Below are positions 17,892-27,509 of a stretch of 64,000 bases of DNA, piece after piece. The notes under the pieces were generated by a model that searched no databases, was not told the origin of the DNA, and saw only the letters and a list, made by a program, of their open reading frames with translations. The translations under genes and the position numbers were made by a program. The stretch lies in NCBI RefSeq assembly GCF_001854765.1, contig NZ_LJJE01000063.1:62001-126000 (forward strand), written 5' to 3'. Origin of the DNA: Vibrio sonorensis (lineage in GTDB: Bacteria > Pseudomonadota > Gammaproteobacteria > Enterobacterales > Vibrionaceae). Position 1 is the first letter of the stretch. Each line of letters begins with the position of its first letter.

Positions 17892-18794
17892 GTGACCGCT
17901 TCGACTACGCACACTCATAACTTTTCTGAGCACAACCACAAGGGTGAGAAACGCACCATTTATGTTCTCATTCTGACCTTAACCACAATGATCGTCGAAA
18001 TATCTGCGGGAACGGTTTTTGGTTCCATGGCGTTGCTGGCGGACGGGTGGCATATGGGGACACATGCGGCTGCGTTTTGCATCACTTTGTTTGCCTACCG
18101 GTATGCGAAAAAGTACCAAGACAGCGAACGGTTTTCCTTTGGCGTAGGGAAGGTAAGTGTATTAGGTGGGTATACGAGTGCTATTGCACTAGGGATTGTT
18201 GCGTTGCTGATGCTAGTAGAGTCTGTCCATCGACTGTTCAATCCGCAAACCATTTATTTTAATGAAGCTATTGCGGTGGCCTTTATTGGTTTGGCTGTGA
18301 ATTTAGCAAGCATGTTTTTGCTTGGAGATCATCATCACGGGCATTCACATGACCACCATGACGATCACCATAGCCATCACCACGATCACAACCTTAGAGC
18401 CGCTTACTTACACGTCCTAGCAGATACCTTAACATCGGTGCTTGCCATTGTTGCTCTGTTTTTTGGTAAATACTACGGTTGGAACTGGTTGGATGCGTTA
18501 ATGGGGATCGTGGGAGCAGTAGTGATCTCAAAATGGACACTAAACCTTCTCAAACAAACAAGTCCTATTTTGCTGGATGAGAATATTGAAGCAAGCTATC
18601 GAGAGCGTGTTCGCAAAGCGCTAGCGCCTTTTGGCGACGTGGTTGATTTACATATTTGGAAGGTCAGTGGTCATCATTATAGTGCGGCAATATCCATTGT
18701 TTCCAACAGCGGTCTATCGGCCGAAGATTACAAGAAAAAATTGGCTCAGTTTGATAAGATTAAGCACCTCACTGTAGAAGTTAATTTAGAATAA
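17892..18794 (+). CDS. dmeF: Cation diffusion facilitator, DmeF-like metal efflux pump
   Basis: GTG 17892 is chosen: GGAAGG precedes it, and an upstream in-frame start would put the operator palindromes in the coding region. The product is 300 residues with six membrane helices. CDF metal-site motifs are seen in helix II (ADGWHMGTH) and helix V (HVLADTLTS). A His-rich cytoplasmic loop (GDHHHGHSHDHHDDHHSH) at about 169-190 follows helix IV, and the C-terminal cytoplasmic domain has VVDLHIWKVSGHHY. DmeF-type pumps export Co2+, Ni2+ or Zn2+ in exchange for protons. The gene overlaps the following marR gene by one base. Confidence 0.88.
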   Translation: MTASTTHTHNFSEHNHKGEKRTIYVLILTLTTMIVEISAGTVFGSMALLADGWHMGTHAAAFCITLFAYRYAKKYQDSERFSFGVGKVSVLGGYTSAIALGIVALLMLVESVHRLFNPQTIYFNEAIAVAFIGLAVNLASMFLLGDHHHGHSHDHHDDHHSHHHDHNLRAAYLHVLADTLTSVLAIVALFFGKYYGWNWLDALMGIVGAVVISKWTLNLLKQTSPILLDENIEASYRERVRKALAPFGDVVDLHIWKVSGHHYSAAISIVSNSGLSAEDYKKKLAQFDKIKHLTVEVNLE

Positions 18795-19210
18795 TGTTGA
18801 ATATTGAAACCCTTAATCACCTGTTGACTGAGTTTTACGACAAAATGTCATCTTGGGAGTTATCAGTGGTAAAAGAAACTGGCTATTCACTAGCACAGGT
18901 TCACACGATCGAAGTTTTGGGCAATCACGGCCAATTGAAGATGAAAGAGTTGGCTGAAAAGTTGGGTATTACTACAGGAACTTTAACAGTCCAGATTGAA
19001 AAACTGGTATCTGCGAATTTAGTAGAGCGCCTTGCCCACCCAAATGATAGAAGGGCGATTGTGGTTTCACTGACGGATGAGGGGCAAGAAATTCACAAGT
19101 GCCACAATCAACTGCATATTGACTTGGTTAAAGACTTAACCAGTAACTTTGAGCCTGAAGATGGTGAGCGCCTAATTGAAATATTGAAAAAGATGAACAG
19201 AGAGTTTTGA
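18794..19210 (+). CDS. MarR-family regulator of the metal-efflux operon
   Basis: 138 residues. The winged helix reads LKMKELAEKLGITTGTLTVQIEKLVSANLVERLAHPNDRRAIVVSLTDEG, with the conserved DRR wing. The start overlaps the dmeF stop (TAATG), so the two are translationally coupled. Together with the twin palindromes before dmeF this suggests an autoregulated metal- or stress-responsive operon. The effector is unknown. Confidence 0.9.
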   Translation: MLNIETLNHLLTEFYDKMSSWELSVVKETGYSLAQVHTIEVLGNHGQLKMKELAEKLGITTGTLTVQIEKLVSANLVERLAHPNDRRAIVVSLTDEGQEIHKCHNQLHIDLVKDLTSNFEPEDGERLIEILKKMNREF

Positions 19211-19246
19211 GGCTAAGCTGTTCTTTCAATCAAGCACATTTGGCGT

Positions 19247-20149
19247 TCATTCTATTACTGCAAAATACGACTTCAGTTTGGCCCTTAACCACTTGTTAGC
19301 AGGGCTATGTTTCATCCGGTTATGTGCCATCAACCTGTATCGTACCGGAATATTGGTAAAAGGCGCTTCTAAGATCTGTAATTCGAGCTTTTGAGCGAAC
19401 GTGTTGGCCATACTTCTTGTCACCGCTGCAACACAATGGCTATTTGATACCATTGACATCTGTGACATCAAAGAATCGCATTCAGCGGCGACACGCCGTG
19501 CGCCAATACTTTCTTTTGTATGGTAGTCCGCAAGGTATGCGTCTTCCCGTCTGAGCTTGAGTGTTATGTGTCTTTCGGAGTAAAACTCGTCCAGTGAAAT
19601 CGCGCCTTGGATCCTTGGATGGGATTGTTGAGCAATGATACAGATATCGTCATCATACAAATATTCAGAGAAAAAAGACGGCGCGGAGTAATTGGCGAAA
19701 TCGATCGCCAAATCGGCTTTTTGCTGATTCAAGTGGTGCAGTAGGGATTCTTCATCGAAAAGGGTTGGCTGTAGCTCAATGGTTATGTTTTCCAGTGATT
19801 GATCCGATTCAATCTTGGGCAGCAGCATAAGCATGGTTGGTTCAGTAACTAACACTACAAATCGACGGGAATGTGTGACAGAAAATGTTTCAATACCTTC
19901 AACGGCGTTTTGAATTTGAACTAAAGCTGGCTCTATCTGGCGAATTAATTCCTCCGCCTGATGCGTTGGCGCGATACCTCGACCAGAACGAACAAACAGC
20001 TGAATACCTAACTGTGCTTGTAACCTCTTAAGAAGACCACTGACAGCAGGTTGGGTCAATCCAAACTCTTCAGCAGCAAGGGTAATTGAGCCGTTGCGAT
20101 AAACAGCTTCACATACCCTAAGTAGGTTCAAATCCAACTTATTTTCCAT
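19247..20149 (-). CDS. LysR-family regulator beside the alkylsulfatase gene
   Basis: 300 residues. The N-terminal HTH is LRVCEAVYRNGSITLAAEEFGLTQPAVSGLLKRLQAQLGIQLFVRSGRG, followed by a type-2 periplasmic-binding-like effector domain. It is divergent from the alkylsulfatase gene, with a perfect 10-bp inverted repeat starting five bases upstream of its own start. It probably controls the sulfatase and itself; the inducer could be a sulfate ester or its alcohol, by inference. Confidence 0.9.
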   Translation of the reverse strand: MENKLDLNLLRVCEAVYRNGSITLAAEEFGLTQPAVSGLLKRLQAQLGIQLFVRSGRGIAPTHQAEELIRQIEPALVQIQNAVEGIETFSVTHSRRFVVLVTEPTMLMLLPKIESDQSLENITIELQPTLFDEESLLHHLNQQKADLAIDFANYSAPSFFSEYLYDDDICIIAQQSHPRIQGAISLDEFYSERHITLKLRREDAYLADYHTKESIGARRVAAECDSLMSQMSMVSNSHCVAAVTRSMANTFAQKLELQILEAPFTNIPVRYRLMAHNRMKHSPANKWLRAKLKSYFAVIE

Positions 20150-20153
20150 ACCT

Positions 20154-20183
20154 ATACATAACGTTTTGTGATGTTATGTATAT
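20154..20183. promoter_or_regulatory. Probable LysR operator
   Basis: Perfect inverted repeat TATACATAAC-N10-GTTATGTATA, 30 bases overall, in the 107-base gap between the divergent lysR and sulfatase genes. It contains the T-N(n)-A layout typical of LysR sites. Confidence 0.65.
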
Positions 20184-20256
20184 ATTTTCATCTCTTTATT
20201 GTTATTTGTCAAAGCACTAAATTGGTCTTGTACCCACAAAAAATAATGAGGCCGTT

Positions 20257-22273
20257 ATGAAAACTCGATTTACTCCTACCACGCTTTCTATTGCCATTGT
20301 GATGTCATTTAACGCATATGCCGATTACGCAAGCTTAGAAAACTACCAAGGAAAGCCTGCTTCGAATCACACGGTAATAGCAAACACAGAGTTAGCACAG
20401 CAACTGCCATGGGAAGACAACACGGCATTTGAACGCACAAAGAAAGGCTGATTGCCGAGTTCGGCGCGCATGAGGCGGGAGAACTCAAAAATCGTTTTGA
20501 TTATATAGCGGATTTGAGTCTTGAAGAGATCCCGCCTACGGTGAATCCGTCGATTTGGCGACAAGGTATGCTCAATTACACTGCTGGTGGCCTTTACCAA
20601 GTGACCGATGGCGTCTATCAAATTCGCGGGGCAGATTTGTCGAATATGACGATTTATCGCACCGATAATGGCTATGTTATTCACGACCCGCTTATCACTA
20701 AAGAAGCGTCTACAGCGTCTTGGGAATTTGCAAAAATGCACCTACCTGCAATCAATGGCGAGCATAAGATTACCGGAATGATTTATTCTCATATGCACGT
20801 TGATCACTTTGGTGGGTCAAGGGGAATTGTTGAGTCTGGAGACTTTGCAAAGGACGCGTTGATCTATGCCCCTAAAGATTTTATTAAAGAATTAGCCGAT
20901 GAGAACGTTATTGCTGGTACAGCGATGGGACGTCGCGCTAATTATCAATATGGCACCACACTGGATAATACTCCAAAAGGAATAGTAGACAATGCACTTG
21001 GCCTTGGTACTACGAGAGGTGAAGTGACGCTAGTGGCTCCTGACCGCGAGGTAGTCGAACGAGAAGAAGTGATCAATATTGACGGTATAGACTTCCATAT
21101 GATCAATATGCCAGGCGCAGAAGCACCAGCGGAAATTGTGCTCTATGTACCTCAGTATCGTTCACTAAATACCGCTGAACTCACTTATGATGGCATGCAT
21201 AATATTTACACCTTCCGAGGAGCGAAAGTACGTGATTCACTGGTATGGACTAAATATCTGACCGAACTTAAGTTGCGTTTTGTAGACAGTGGTTTAGTGG
21301 ATAATATTCACGCTGCGCATTCTGCCCCAGTTTGGAACAATCCAGAAACAGAGGTGAATGAAATATCGCAATACATGACGCTGCAGCGCGACAATTACGG
21401 TTTCATTCATAACCAATCAATGCGCTTGGCCAATCATGGTGTGACTATCAATGATGTGGGTAGAGAAATAGAAAAAATTGTACCTCAAAGTCAGTTGAAT
21501 ACTTGGCATACCAACGGCTACCACGGCTCGTATAGCATAATGCAAGGGCGGTAGTCAATTTGTACTTGGGGTACCACGATTTGAATCCAGTGAACACAAA
21601 TCCCCTGCAAACCCGCGATAAATCATGTGTGTATGTCGAAGCGGCAGGCGAAGAAGCCCTTTACCAAGCGGGCATGATCCACTTTGGTAAGGGGGAGTAT
21701 CAGCAAGCGTCACAGCTGTTTAACGACTTAGTACAGTGCGAACCATCAAACGTGAAGTACCGTTTTGCGCTTGCCGACAGCTTTGAACAACAAGGCTATC
21801 AATCGGAAACTATGGCGTGGCGTAACTCGTATTTGCAAGGGGCAGTTGAGCTGCGTACTGGAGAAATTCGACCGTCCCTAAAAGCCGCTTCTGCGGATGT
21901 GATTGCAAACACACCGACGGGTATGTTCTTAGATTTTGTCGCGGTTAAACTGAATGCAGAAAAAGCGGAACAAGCGGGGCTGAATTTTAACTTTGGTCTA
22001 GAGCATCCCGATTTAAATGAGAGCTTCTACGGTGAAGTGTCCAACTCCAATATGGCGAACATTCAAGTCGATGAACTGCCCAAAACCGATGTGGTTTTGC
22101 GTATTAACAAAGAAGATTTGACTAAAGTGGTACTTGGGGAAACCAGTCTGAAAAGCTTAATCGAATCAGGCACTGCTAGAGTGGATGGGCAAACAGAACT
22201 GCTCACTCAATTGGCAAACTGCTTAGATGAATTTGATGGGCTGTTCGATATTCTGCCGATTGCCAGAAAGTAG
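20257..22273 (+). pseudogene. Secreted alkylsulfatase (SdsA1/YjcS-type metallo-beta-lactamase fold), two frameshifts
   Basis: Three segments form a 672-residue enzyme once two single bases are restored: an A near 20441-20444 (TKERLIAEFG) and a C near 21536 (YSHNARAV). A signal peptide ends at about residue 22. The metallo-beta-lactamase domain has SHMHVDHFGG for two zincs, AEAPAEIVLY and AELTYDGMHNIYTFRG; the YSHNARAVVNLYLGYHDLNP region leads to the dimerisation and the C-terminal SCP2-like domain (SLKSLIESGTARVDG). The family hydrolyses primary or secondary alkyl sulfates such as SDS. Both lesions are single-base losses in short repeats and may be sequence errors. Confidence 0.87.
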
Positions 22274-22342
22274 TTTGATGTCTCTGCAAACTCGCCTCAC
22301 TGAAAAGTGGGGCGTTTGCCATACATCAAAACATAATAGGCG

Positions 22343-22534
22343 CTATTTTTCTTCTTCAACCGGCCATTTAATAAAAGCAAACATCCAAATTAAAATTAGG
22401 TTGAGCACTGGAATAGCGAGGAAAATAATCCACCAACCAGGAAATCCCGCTTTTTTTGCAATTGGTCGCGCAACAAATATCAAAAATAGAAATGCTAAAG
22501 CGTTGATTAGGGTTTTGAACTCACTATCACTCAT
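22343..22534 (-). CDS. Small two-helix membrane protein, downstream of a pair
   Basis: 63 residues, AAGGAG seven bases before the start. Two hydrophobic helices (about 11-24 and 33-55) flank RPIAKKAGFPGWW; the C-terminus is KWPVEEEK. It overlaps the preceding gene by 8 bases, so translation is coupled. It resembles that gene in layout: P..I..(K/R)AG, then IP..(L/G)LI and a late aromatic helix. Function unknown. Confidence 0.7.
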   Translation of the reverse strand: MSDSEFKTLINALAFLFLIFVARPIAKKAGFPGWWIIFLAIPVLNLILIWMFAFIKWPVEEEK

Positions 22535-22724
22535 GGTGTTTCTCCTTGCCTAGAGAGACATCCCATGTTGAGCTGGCGAGATAAACGAGTGTGAAAATAA
22601 GCCCAACAAATGGGATTAAAACAAAAAGAGCGACGTTAGGGTTGAGCCCAGCTCTGACAATTATCCGTCTCAGAGGTACCCAGAATAGGATCATCTGAAA
22701 TAGCACAGCTAAAAATATTTCCAT
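22527..22724 (-). CDS. Small two-helix membrane protein, upstream of a pair
   Basis: 65 residues. Helices at about 3-17 and 31-50 flank RRIIVRAGLNPNV; the C-terminus is charged and ends KEKHHE. Its pattern AG-N9-IP-N3-LI matches the downstream gene, suggesting an old tandem duplication. No clear Shine-Dalgarno is seen. Function unknown. Confidence 0.65.
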   Translation of the reverse strand: MEIFLAVLFQMILFWVPLRRIIVRAGLNPNVALFVLIPFVGLIFTLVYLASSTWDVSLGKEKHHE

Positions 22725-22798
22725 GGTAAGATCTAAGTTTATTCGTCTCTAGATCAAGCATAGATTGAGTCGCCTCCGTTTTCCTGCTGGCCACAATC

Positions 22799-23337
22799 TT
22801 AAAACTCAGGTTTTATCCACTCATCTGCGAGGGCTGACATCAATACCTTGTCGTGGAAGCTACCGTTTCGATAGCCGCTTGTCTCATTACGCCTTCTTTT
22901 TGATAACCAGCCTTGGTATAGGCTTTTATTGCCCCTTGATTATTAGAAAATGCAGTCAACTCGATTCGGTGCAAACCCAAAGTTTCAAAACCGTATTGAG
23001 TGACACAAGATGTGATCTCTGTACCTATGCCTTTTCCCCAGTACTCCTTGTTGCCGATAAGGATAAAGTATTCACCGCATCGATTGAGTGCACTTATCGA
23101 AGCGATCCCGGCGTAACCAATAAGGCGACCTGAAGATTTACAGCAAACTCCAAAAGAAACGGATTTGTCTGTATTGTTAATCGTTAACAGCCAATTAGAG
23201 ATATCCGTTTTGGATTGTGGGTAGGCAAATGACGAAAGACTGTACTGGGTAACTTGCTTGTCTTTTGCCCATTGATAAAAGATAGATGCATCGTCAGTAT
23301 CGAGCGGACGAAAAGTAATTCTTTCTGATTCAAACAC
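22799..23337 (-). pseudogene. GNAT acetyltransferase (RimJ/RimL-like), frameshifted near the end
   Basis: The main frame covers MFESERITFRPLDTDDASIF, the acetyl-CoA loop NKEYWGKGIGTE and NNQGAIKAYTKAGYQKEGVMRQAA. It then runs into a nonsense tail. Restoring one base near 22873 gives YRNGSFHDKVLMSAL, the normal ending of this family, with stop at 22799 and about 179 residues. Such enzymes acetylate N-termini or small amines; the substrate is unknown. The lesion spares most of the domain. Confidence 0.8.
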
Positions 23338-23617
23338 AATATGACCTCTTAGCTAGACTCAAGCAGACTTGCAAGAAACAAACGCATAACCAAGAGTGTA
23401 TGATGCCGTTATCACTGATAACTTTCAACGTTAAATCATTAAGTTATATCGCTTTGAATGGATGTGATTCCAGCTGTACGACGAGCTCCAAAGTCTTGCA
23501 CATTATGTCTTTTTATCACTTGGTTTAACGTAAGTCTAAGCTTGTCATATTTCTATAGCACGGTAAAATCGGCTTGGTAATCTAACACAAGATAGATAGT
23601 TTCATTTTGGGGGCAGG

Positions 23618-24298
23618 ATGACTCAGATAGTATTAAATGGGGTCTATCGCGGAAAAATCGCGCAACGATTTGGAATGCGAACGGCAATGGACAAAACATC
23701 GACAGAAGAGACGATATTCCTTTCAAAAACCGGACTTGAAGGCGACGAATGTGCCGAGCAGCGTTTCCACGGTGGGCCAGAGCGAGCATTACATCAATAT
23801 CCCGCTGAGCATTACTCCTATTGGTTAGAACGTTTTGAGATTGATGTAGATTGGAAGCCTTGTGGTATGGGTGAAAATATGAGTTCCGAAGGAATGTTGG
23901 AAACCAATGTTTGCATCGGTGATCAGTACCAGTGGGGTGATGCGATTATTGAAGTAAGCCAACCTCGCTCCCCTTGCTTTAAATTAAGTAAACGTTGGGG
24001 TATAGAAGATTTTGCGGTAACGATGCAAGAGATTAGTCGATGTGGTTGGTTGTATCGAGTGATTAAGGAAGGGCAGGTAAGCGTAAAGCAACCCGTTGAG
24101 CTTATTCACAGGCCGGACAATGCCATGACCATCAAGCAAGTGTGCGACATCTATTTTGGCGACCCACTTAATAAAGAAGGGCTCTCTTTACTGCTTAACC
24201 AACCACATCTGTCCGATAGCTGGCGCTCAAAAGTAGAAGAGCGATTAGAAACAGGAATCGTAGAGAATTGGAATTTCCGCTTATTGGGTCACGCATAA
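23618..24298 (+). CDS. yiiM: MOSC-domain protein YiiM-like
   Basis: 226 residues. The MOSC core has LEGDECAEQRFHGGPERALHQYP, GENMSSEG and the molybdenum-cofactor Cys in SQPRSPCFKL; a YiiM-type C-terminal helical extension follows. In E. coli YiiM takes part in reduction of N-hydroxylated bases such as 6-hydroxylaminopurine. Length matches E. coli YiiM (about 224). It is monocistronic. Confidence 0.88.
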   Translation: MTQIVLNGVYRGKIAQRFGMRTAMDKTSTEETIFLSKTGLEGDECAEQRFHGGPERALHQYPAEHYSYWLERFEIDVDWKPCGMGENMSSEGMLETNVCIGDQYQWGDAIIEVSQPRSPCFKLSKRWGIEDFAVTMQEISRCGWLYRVIKEGQVSVKQPVELIHRPDNAMTIKQVCDIYFGDPLNKEGLSLLLNQPHLSDSWRSKVEERLETGIVENWNFRLLGHA

Positions 24299-24370
24299 TC
24301 AAAGCACTCTTCTAACCTACTTTAACGCAGCGTACTATGAGTGTTGTTCGTTCAGCATATAGTGCGCTGG

Positions 24371-24741
24371 CTATTCCAACTCAAATGGCGGGCAGGCCGT
24401 GCCTGATGATATTTGAGTTGCCAGTTCATGCCTGTAAATGCCCAAATGGAAGAGCGTTTAGCAAAGTGGCTTACTCGGCCACTTGCATCGATGACCGCAG
24501 ACTTGTACAAGAGTAGATGAACGGAAGGTTCAAGGGCAATGCTTTGGAACTCTTGAGAGTGGATTTTGGCTAATGAAGGTCTTTCTTCCTTCATCATTTC
24601 AATAATGGTTTCCAGATTGTAACTGCGACCTGATTCGCCAACTTCTACAAAACTGGGGTGTAGAAGACGCTCAATTTCGCTAATGTTTTGGCGAACATCG
24701 TATTGGTGAAGCGCGGTTTCTTGTTCAATTAGGATATCCAT
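24371..24741 (-). pseudogene. DUF4440/SnoaL-like protein, frameshifted near the end
   Basis: ATG 24741 is preferred over a start 15 bases upstream. The frame has IEQETALHQYDVRQNISEIERLLHPSFVEVGESG and RSSIWAFTGMNWQLKYHQ. Restoring one G near 24398 gives HQGTACPPFELE and a stop at 24371, the usual HQGT ending of DUF4440 proteins, for 123 residues. These are small NTF2-fold proteins without a settled role. Confidence 0.75.
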
Positions 24742-24841
24742 AGCGTGCCTATACAAACAGTATTTAGTTGACCGTTAAACCTCTAATTGACTAATTTATA
24801 TAGGTTTTTGTCTTTTAGCAACAATAAGTTAAGCGCGATTG

Positions 24842-25621
24842 TTAGAGGCCGTACTTAAAGCGAAGCTGCTGGTATCGGTTACTTTTCTTGAACTCTTTCA
24901 TGGCTTGTGTAAAGGCTGCGTACGCGTGACGGTTTTCTCCAGCCTTAGAGAAACCGATGTAAACAGTGGTGGAATACAATACGGGTTCTAAGAACTCTAT
25001 TTTGTCGATCAACTCTGAAGCTTCGGCTCCTCCTAAATCGGCAGGGCTGACAATTCCAATGTCGTAGCGTCCTTTGGCAACGAGTTCTACGACTTCTTCG
25101 GCATTCTTAACACCAGCTTTTTGTACAAAAAGCACTTTGTCAAAGTCATCACCAAAGGTATAACCGTCGATATGTACCAAAGAGAAAGACTCTATACTTT
25201 TGTAGTCGCCATCAAAGCTAATATCGGTGCGGTCTTTACATTTGATCAGGTAATGGTCTGTTCCAGAGAGTACATTGTTATCCGAGAATACGATGAACTC
25301 TTGTCTTTCCTCATTTTTAGCTAAATAAGAAACGGCGTCGGAACGACCCGTTTTAGCCATTTGCACCGCACGCAGCCAAGGGTAAGTTTTAAAAACGACA
25401 TGGATATTGGCTTCTTCAGCCACGGCTCTTATTAAATCGATATGAAAACCCGTGAGTTTGCCGTCTTGAATCATTTCAAAGGGAGGCCAGTTACCATCAC
25501 CACGAGTGACGACAATTTCTGTTTGAGCATAGGTATTGCAAGCAGCAAAACTACCTAATAGGAAAAGCAAAATACCTATTAACTGCTTTGCGGATGTATA
25601 CGGTTGAGCGAAATAGCGCAT
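24842..25621 (-). CDS. Periplasmic amino-acid-type solute-binding protein
   Basis: 259 residues from ATG 25621, chosen because AGAGG precedes it and a signal peptide (ending CNTYAQ) follows. The type-2 periplasmic binding fold is recognised from GNWPPFEMIQDGKLTGFHIDLIRAVAEEANI and the closing AYAAFTQAMKEFKKSNRYQQLRFKYGL. Proteins of this kind bind amino acids or related solutes. No permease or ATPase gene is adjacent, so it may be an orphan receptor or sensor rather than part of an ABC importer. Confidence 0.85.
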   Translation of the reverse strand: MRYFAQPYTSAKQLIGILLFLLGSFAACNTYAQTEIVVTRGDGNWPPFEMIQDGKLTGFHIDLIRAVAEEANIHVVFKTYPWLRAVQMAKTGRSDAVSYLAKNEERQEFIVFSDNNVLSGTDHYLIKCKDRTDISFDGDYKSIESFSLVHIDGYTFGDDFDKVLFVQKAGVKNAEEVVELVAKGRYDIGIVSPADLGGAEASELIDKIEFLEPVLYSTTVYIGFSKAGENRHAYAAFTQAMKEFKKSNRYQQLRFKYGL

Positions 25622-25906
25622 CAAAAAACCTCTACCCAAAGTAAGGGTGAACTGCATAGTTATTCTAATGTTTCGTTTGCGTACGGATAACATCACATTA
25701 ACCTTGTGTTTGCAAGCGAACGAAAGTTTATTAATTGATAGTACAAGGTTTGATAAATCACCAAGGTTTCATTTGCAACAAACTGTGATGTCTAGCATAT
25801 GCGTTCGAGATATACATTCATGCTGCGAATGGATTAAGCCCGAACGAGTCAGCCTCTTTGATTGCACTAAGTACGAAGGTCTGACTCTTGTTTGGTTGCC
25901 TTTGAG

Positions 25907-25937
25907 TTAGCCCAATAAAAACGGTTGGTTGGGCTAA
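25907..25937. terminator. Hairpin at the end of the flavoprotein gene
   Basis: TTAGCCCAA / TTGGGCTAA, 9-bp stem with a 13-base loop, overlapping the stop of the minus-strand flavoprotein gene. No T-run follows on either strand. Confidence 0.5.
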
Positions 25938-26515
25938 AAACGAGCTTTAATTTTCTCAACGAAAGCGTCTACTTTTGCTTTTGACACATTCTCACTTTTG
26001 TACAGTGACAGGTAGGTAAGCGAGCATTTTTTAGCACAGGCTCCTAATAAGGCGATTTTCAGCACTCGCTGGACTGGTTTCCAAAGTACTAAGTTGTCTA
26101 CCCACCACGGTGCCCCTAAAGTCGTGACCACTTTCACCTCTTTTAAGTTATCGAGGCGCGGCTTAATGGCACCTAACTCCTTATCGTGGTCGTAGGCGTG
26201 ACCCGGTGCCCATACTCTATCAAACCAACCTTTTAAAATTGCAGGAAAGCTAAACCACCAAGTAGGGTAAACCAATACTAGGGATTCAGCTTCCTTCAAT
26301 AGTGTGATCTCTTTTTCAACAGAGCTAGAATCGAACTTAGCTCCGTAATAACTGCTTCGTTCCTCAGTGGTTAATACTGGGGAAAACTCATTCTCATACA
26401 GGTCTAATTTAGTTATTTCATAGCCCTTTTCGGCTAAGTGCGAAACAGTTTGGTCATACAAATAATGACATAAGCTTTCTTTGACTGGATGAGCTAAAAC
26501 CACTAAACACTTCAT
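25934..26515 (-). CDS. NAD(P)H-dependent flavodoxin-like oxidoreductase
   Basis: 193 residues of the NAD(P)H dehydrogenase (quinone)/KefF-like family. MKCLVVLAHPVKESLCHYL is the FMN/FAD phosphate loop, and LVYPTWWFSFPAILKGWFDRVWAPGHAY is the signature flavin-binding and dimer loop. Such enzymes reduce quinones or nitro compounds by two electrons. It is a single gene; an inverted repeat lies upstream. Confidence 0.88.
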   Translation of the reverse strand: MKCLVVLAHPVKESLCHYLYDQTVSHLAEKGYEITKLDLYENEFSPVLTTEERSSYYGAKFDSSSVEKEITLLKEAESLVLVYPTWWFSFPAILKGWFDRVWAPGHAYDHDKELGAIKPRLDNLKEVKVVTTLGAPWWVDNLVLWKPVQRVLKIALLGACAKKCSLTYLSLYKSENVSKAKVDAFVEKIKARF

Positions 26516-26858
26516 GCGAACTCTCCTTGTTTATAATGTCTTGTTACCTATCGCAGTGCGTTGCTATAGGTAAGAAATTGCTCTACTGATGCTATAAGTT
26601 ATTGTTATTTTATTCAAATATATCGAGTGTTTATTTCTCCTCTAGCTCAAGATTAAACAGTGTTTTCGGTATGACAAACAGTTTGGGCCATCTCAAGATC
26701 CCATTCACTACTCGCGTTGGTGTGTGTTTTTTTGGTTGGATTTCGAAATTGAAAACAGTGCTAGATTTTTAGCGCGGTAAAATTGGCAAGCTTGTTGTGA
26801 GCAGAGGAGTGATAAAAAGATATGGGAGGCGGAGTGTTTTACTCCACCTCTACTTTAA
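26516..26858. other. Intergenic region with an inverted repeat and a terminator-like hairpin
   Basis: TTACCTAT (26544-26551) and ATAGGTAA (26566-26573) form a perfect inverted repeat 29 bases before the flavoprotein start, a candidate operator for an unlinked regulator. At the other end, near 26825-26850, AGGCGGAGT / ACTCCACCT forms a hairpin with one mismatch that reads into CTTTTTATC on the minus strand and probably ends the membrane-protein gene. No gene seen. Confidence 0.5.
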
Positions 26859-27509
26859 TTAGTTTTGGGTCGGGGTGTGTTCTAGAACGAATCGGTATGC
26901 AACCGACAAGGCAACGGTGGTAAGCAACGACGAGAAAATACCAAAGATACTGACCACCCAAATTGGTGCGATAAAAGCTAAAGGCATAATAGCTAATCCC
27001 AATAACAGGGGAAACAGAAGAACGACTTTAATCATGTAGCTTTGAAAAGGTTCAGTGAGCTTCCACGAGTAGCCAAACGAGACGGCTTTCCCAGTGGCAA
27101 TCGCGGGAAATACAAGAGACCACCTAGCGGAAATGTAAACACCGATAAACATGGCAGGAACAACCATCCAGGTTGCAATAAAAGCACTCATTATCATAAC
27201 CACAAACAGTAGAACAATGAGTAAAACGTGGCCAAAGAACCAAAAGAACCCTTTGTCGAATTTTAAGCTGCTAAAGAAAGAGGTCGGTCGAAAATCACTG
27301 AGCACCGCTTTGTGAATGCTAAATGTAAGCAAACTGGTCAGCAACAAGGTTAACAGCTGTACCGATATATAGAGACCAAGGTTTTCTGCTTCGGTAAAGG
27401 ATAAGTCTAGAATGATAACCAAAAGGCTAGGGAACAACATCGCCGTAAACAGTGGCTGTTTATAAGCTTGAATAAAGCGAAAAGTGGCGGAAATGGTTTC
27501 TCTTAACAT
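26859..27509 (-). CDS. Multi-pass membrane protein
   Basis: About 216 residues from ATG 27509 (an alternative TTG start lies 24 bases upstream; neither has a strong ribosome site). Six hydrophobic segments are visible, including SLLVIILDLSF, LLTLLLTSLLTFSIH, VLLIVLLFVVMIMSAFIATWMVV and VVLLFPLLLGLAIMPLAFIAPIWVV. The layout is like YciC/GDPD-membrane-domain type proteins. It is divergent from the GDPD-fold gene, which may be meaningful. No function can be given. Confidence 0.7.
   Translation of the reverse strand: MLRETISATFRFIQAYKQPLFTAMLFPSLLVIILDLSFTEAENLGLYISVQLLTLLLTSLLTFSIHKAVLSDFRPTSFFSSLKFDKGFFWFFGHVLLIVLLFVVMIMSAFIATWMVVPAMFIGVYISARWSLVFPAIATGKAVSFGYSWKLTEPFQSYMIKVVLLFPLLLGLAIMPLAFIAPIWVVSIFGIFSSLLTTVALSVAYRFVLEHTPTQN

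Noticed and set aside
25647..25910. 87-codon plus-strand frame divergent from the binding-protein gene
   Set aside because: It overlaps the promoter region, lacks a ribosome site and has no family-like sequence.
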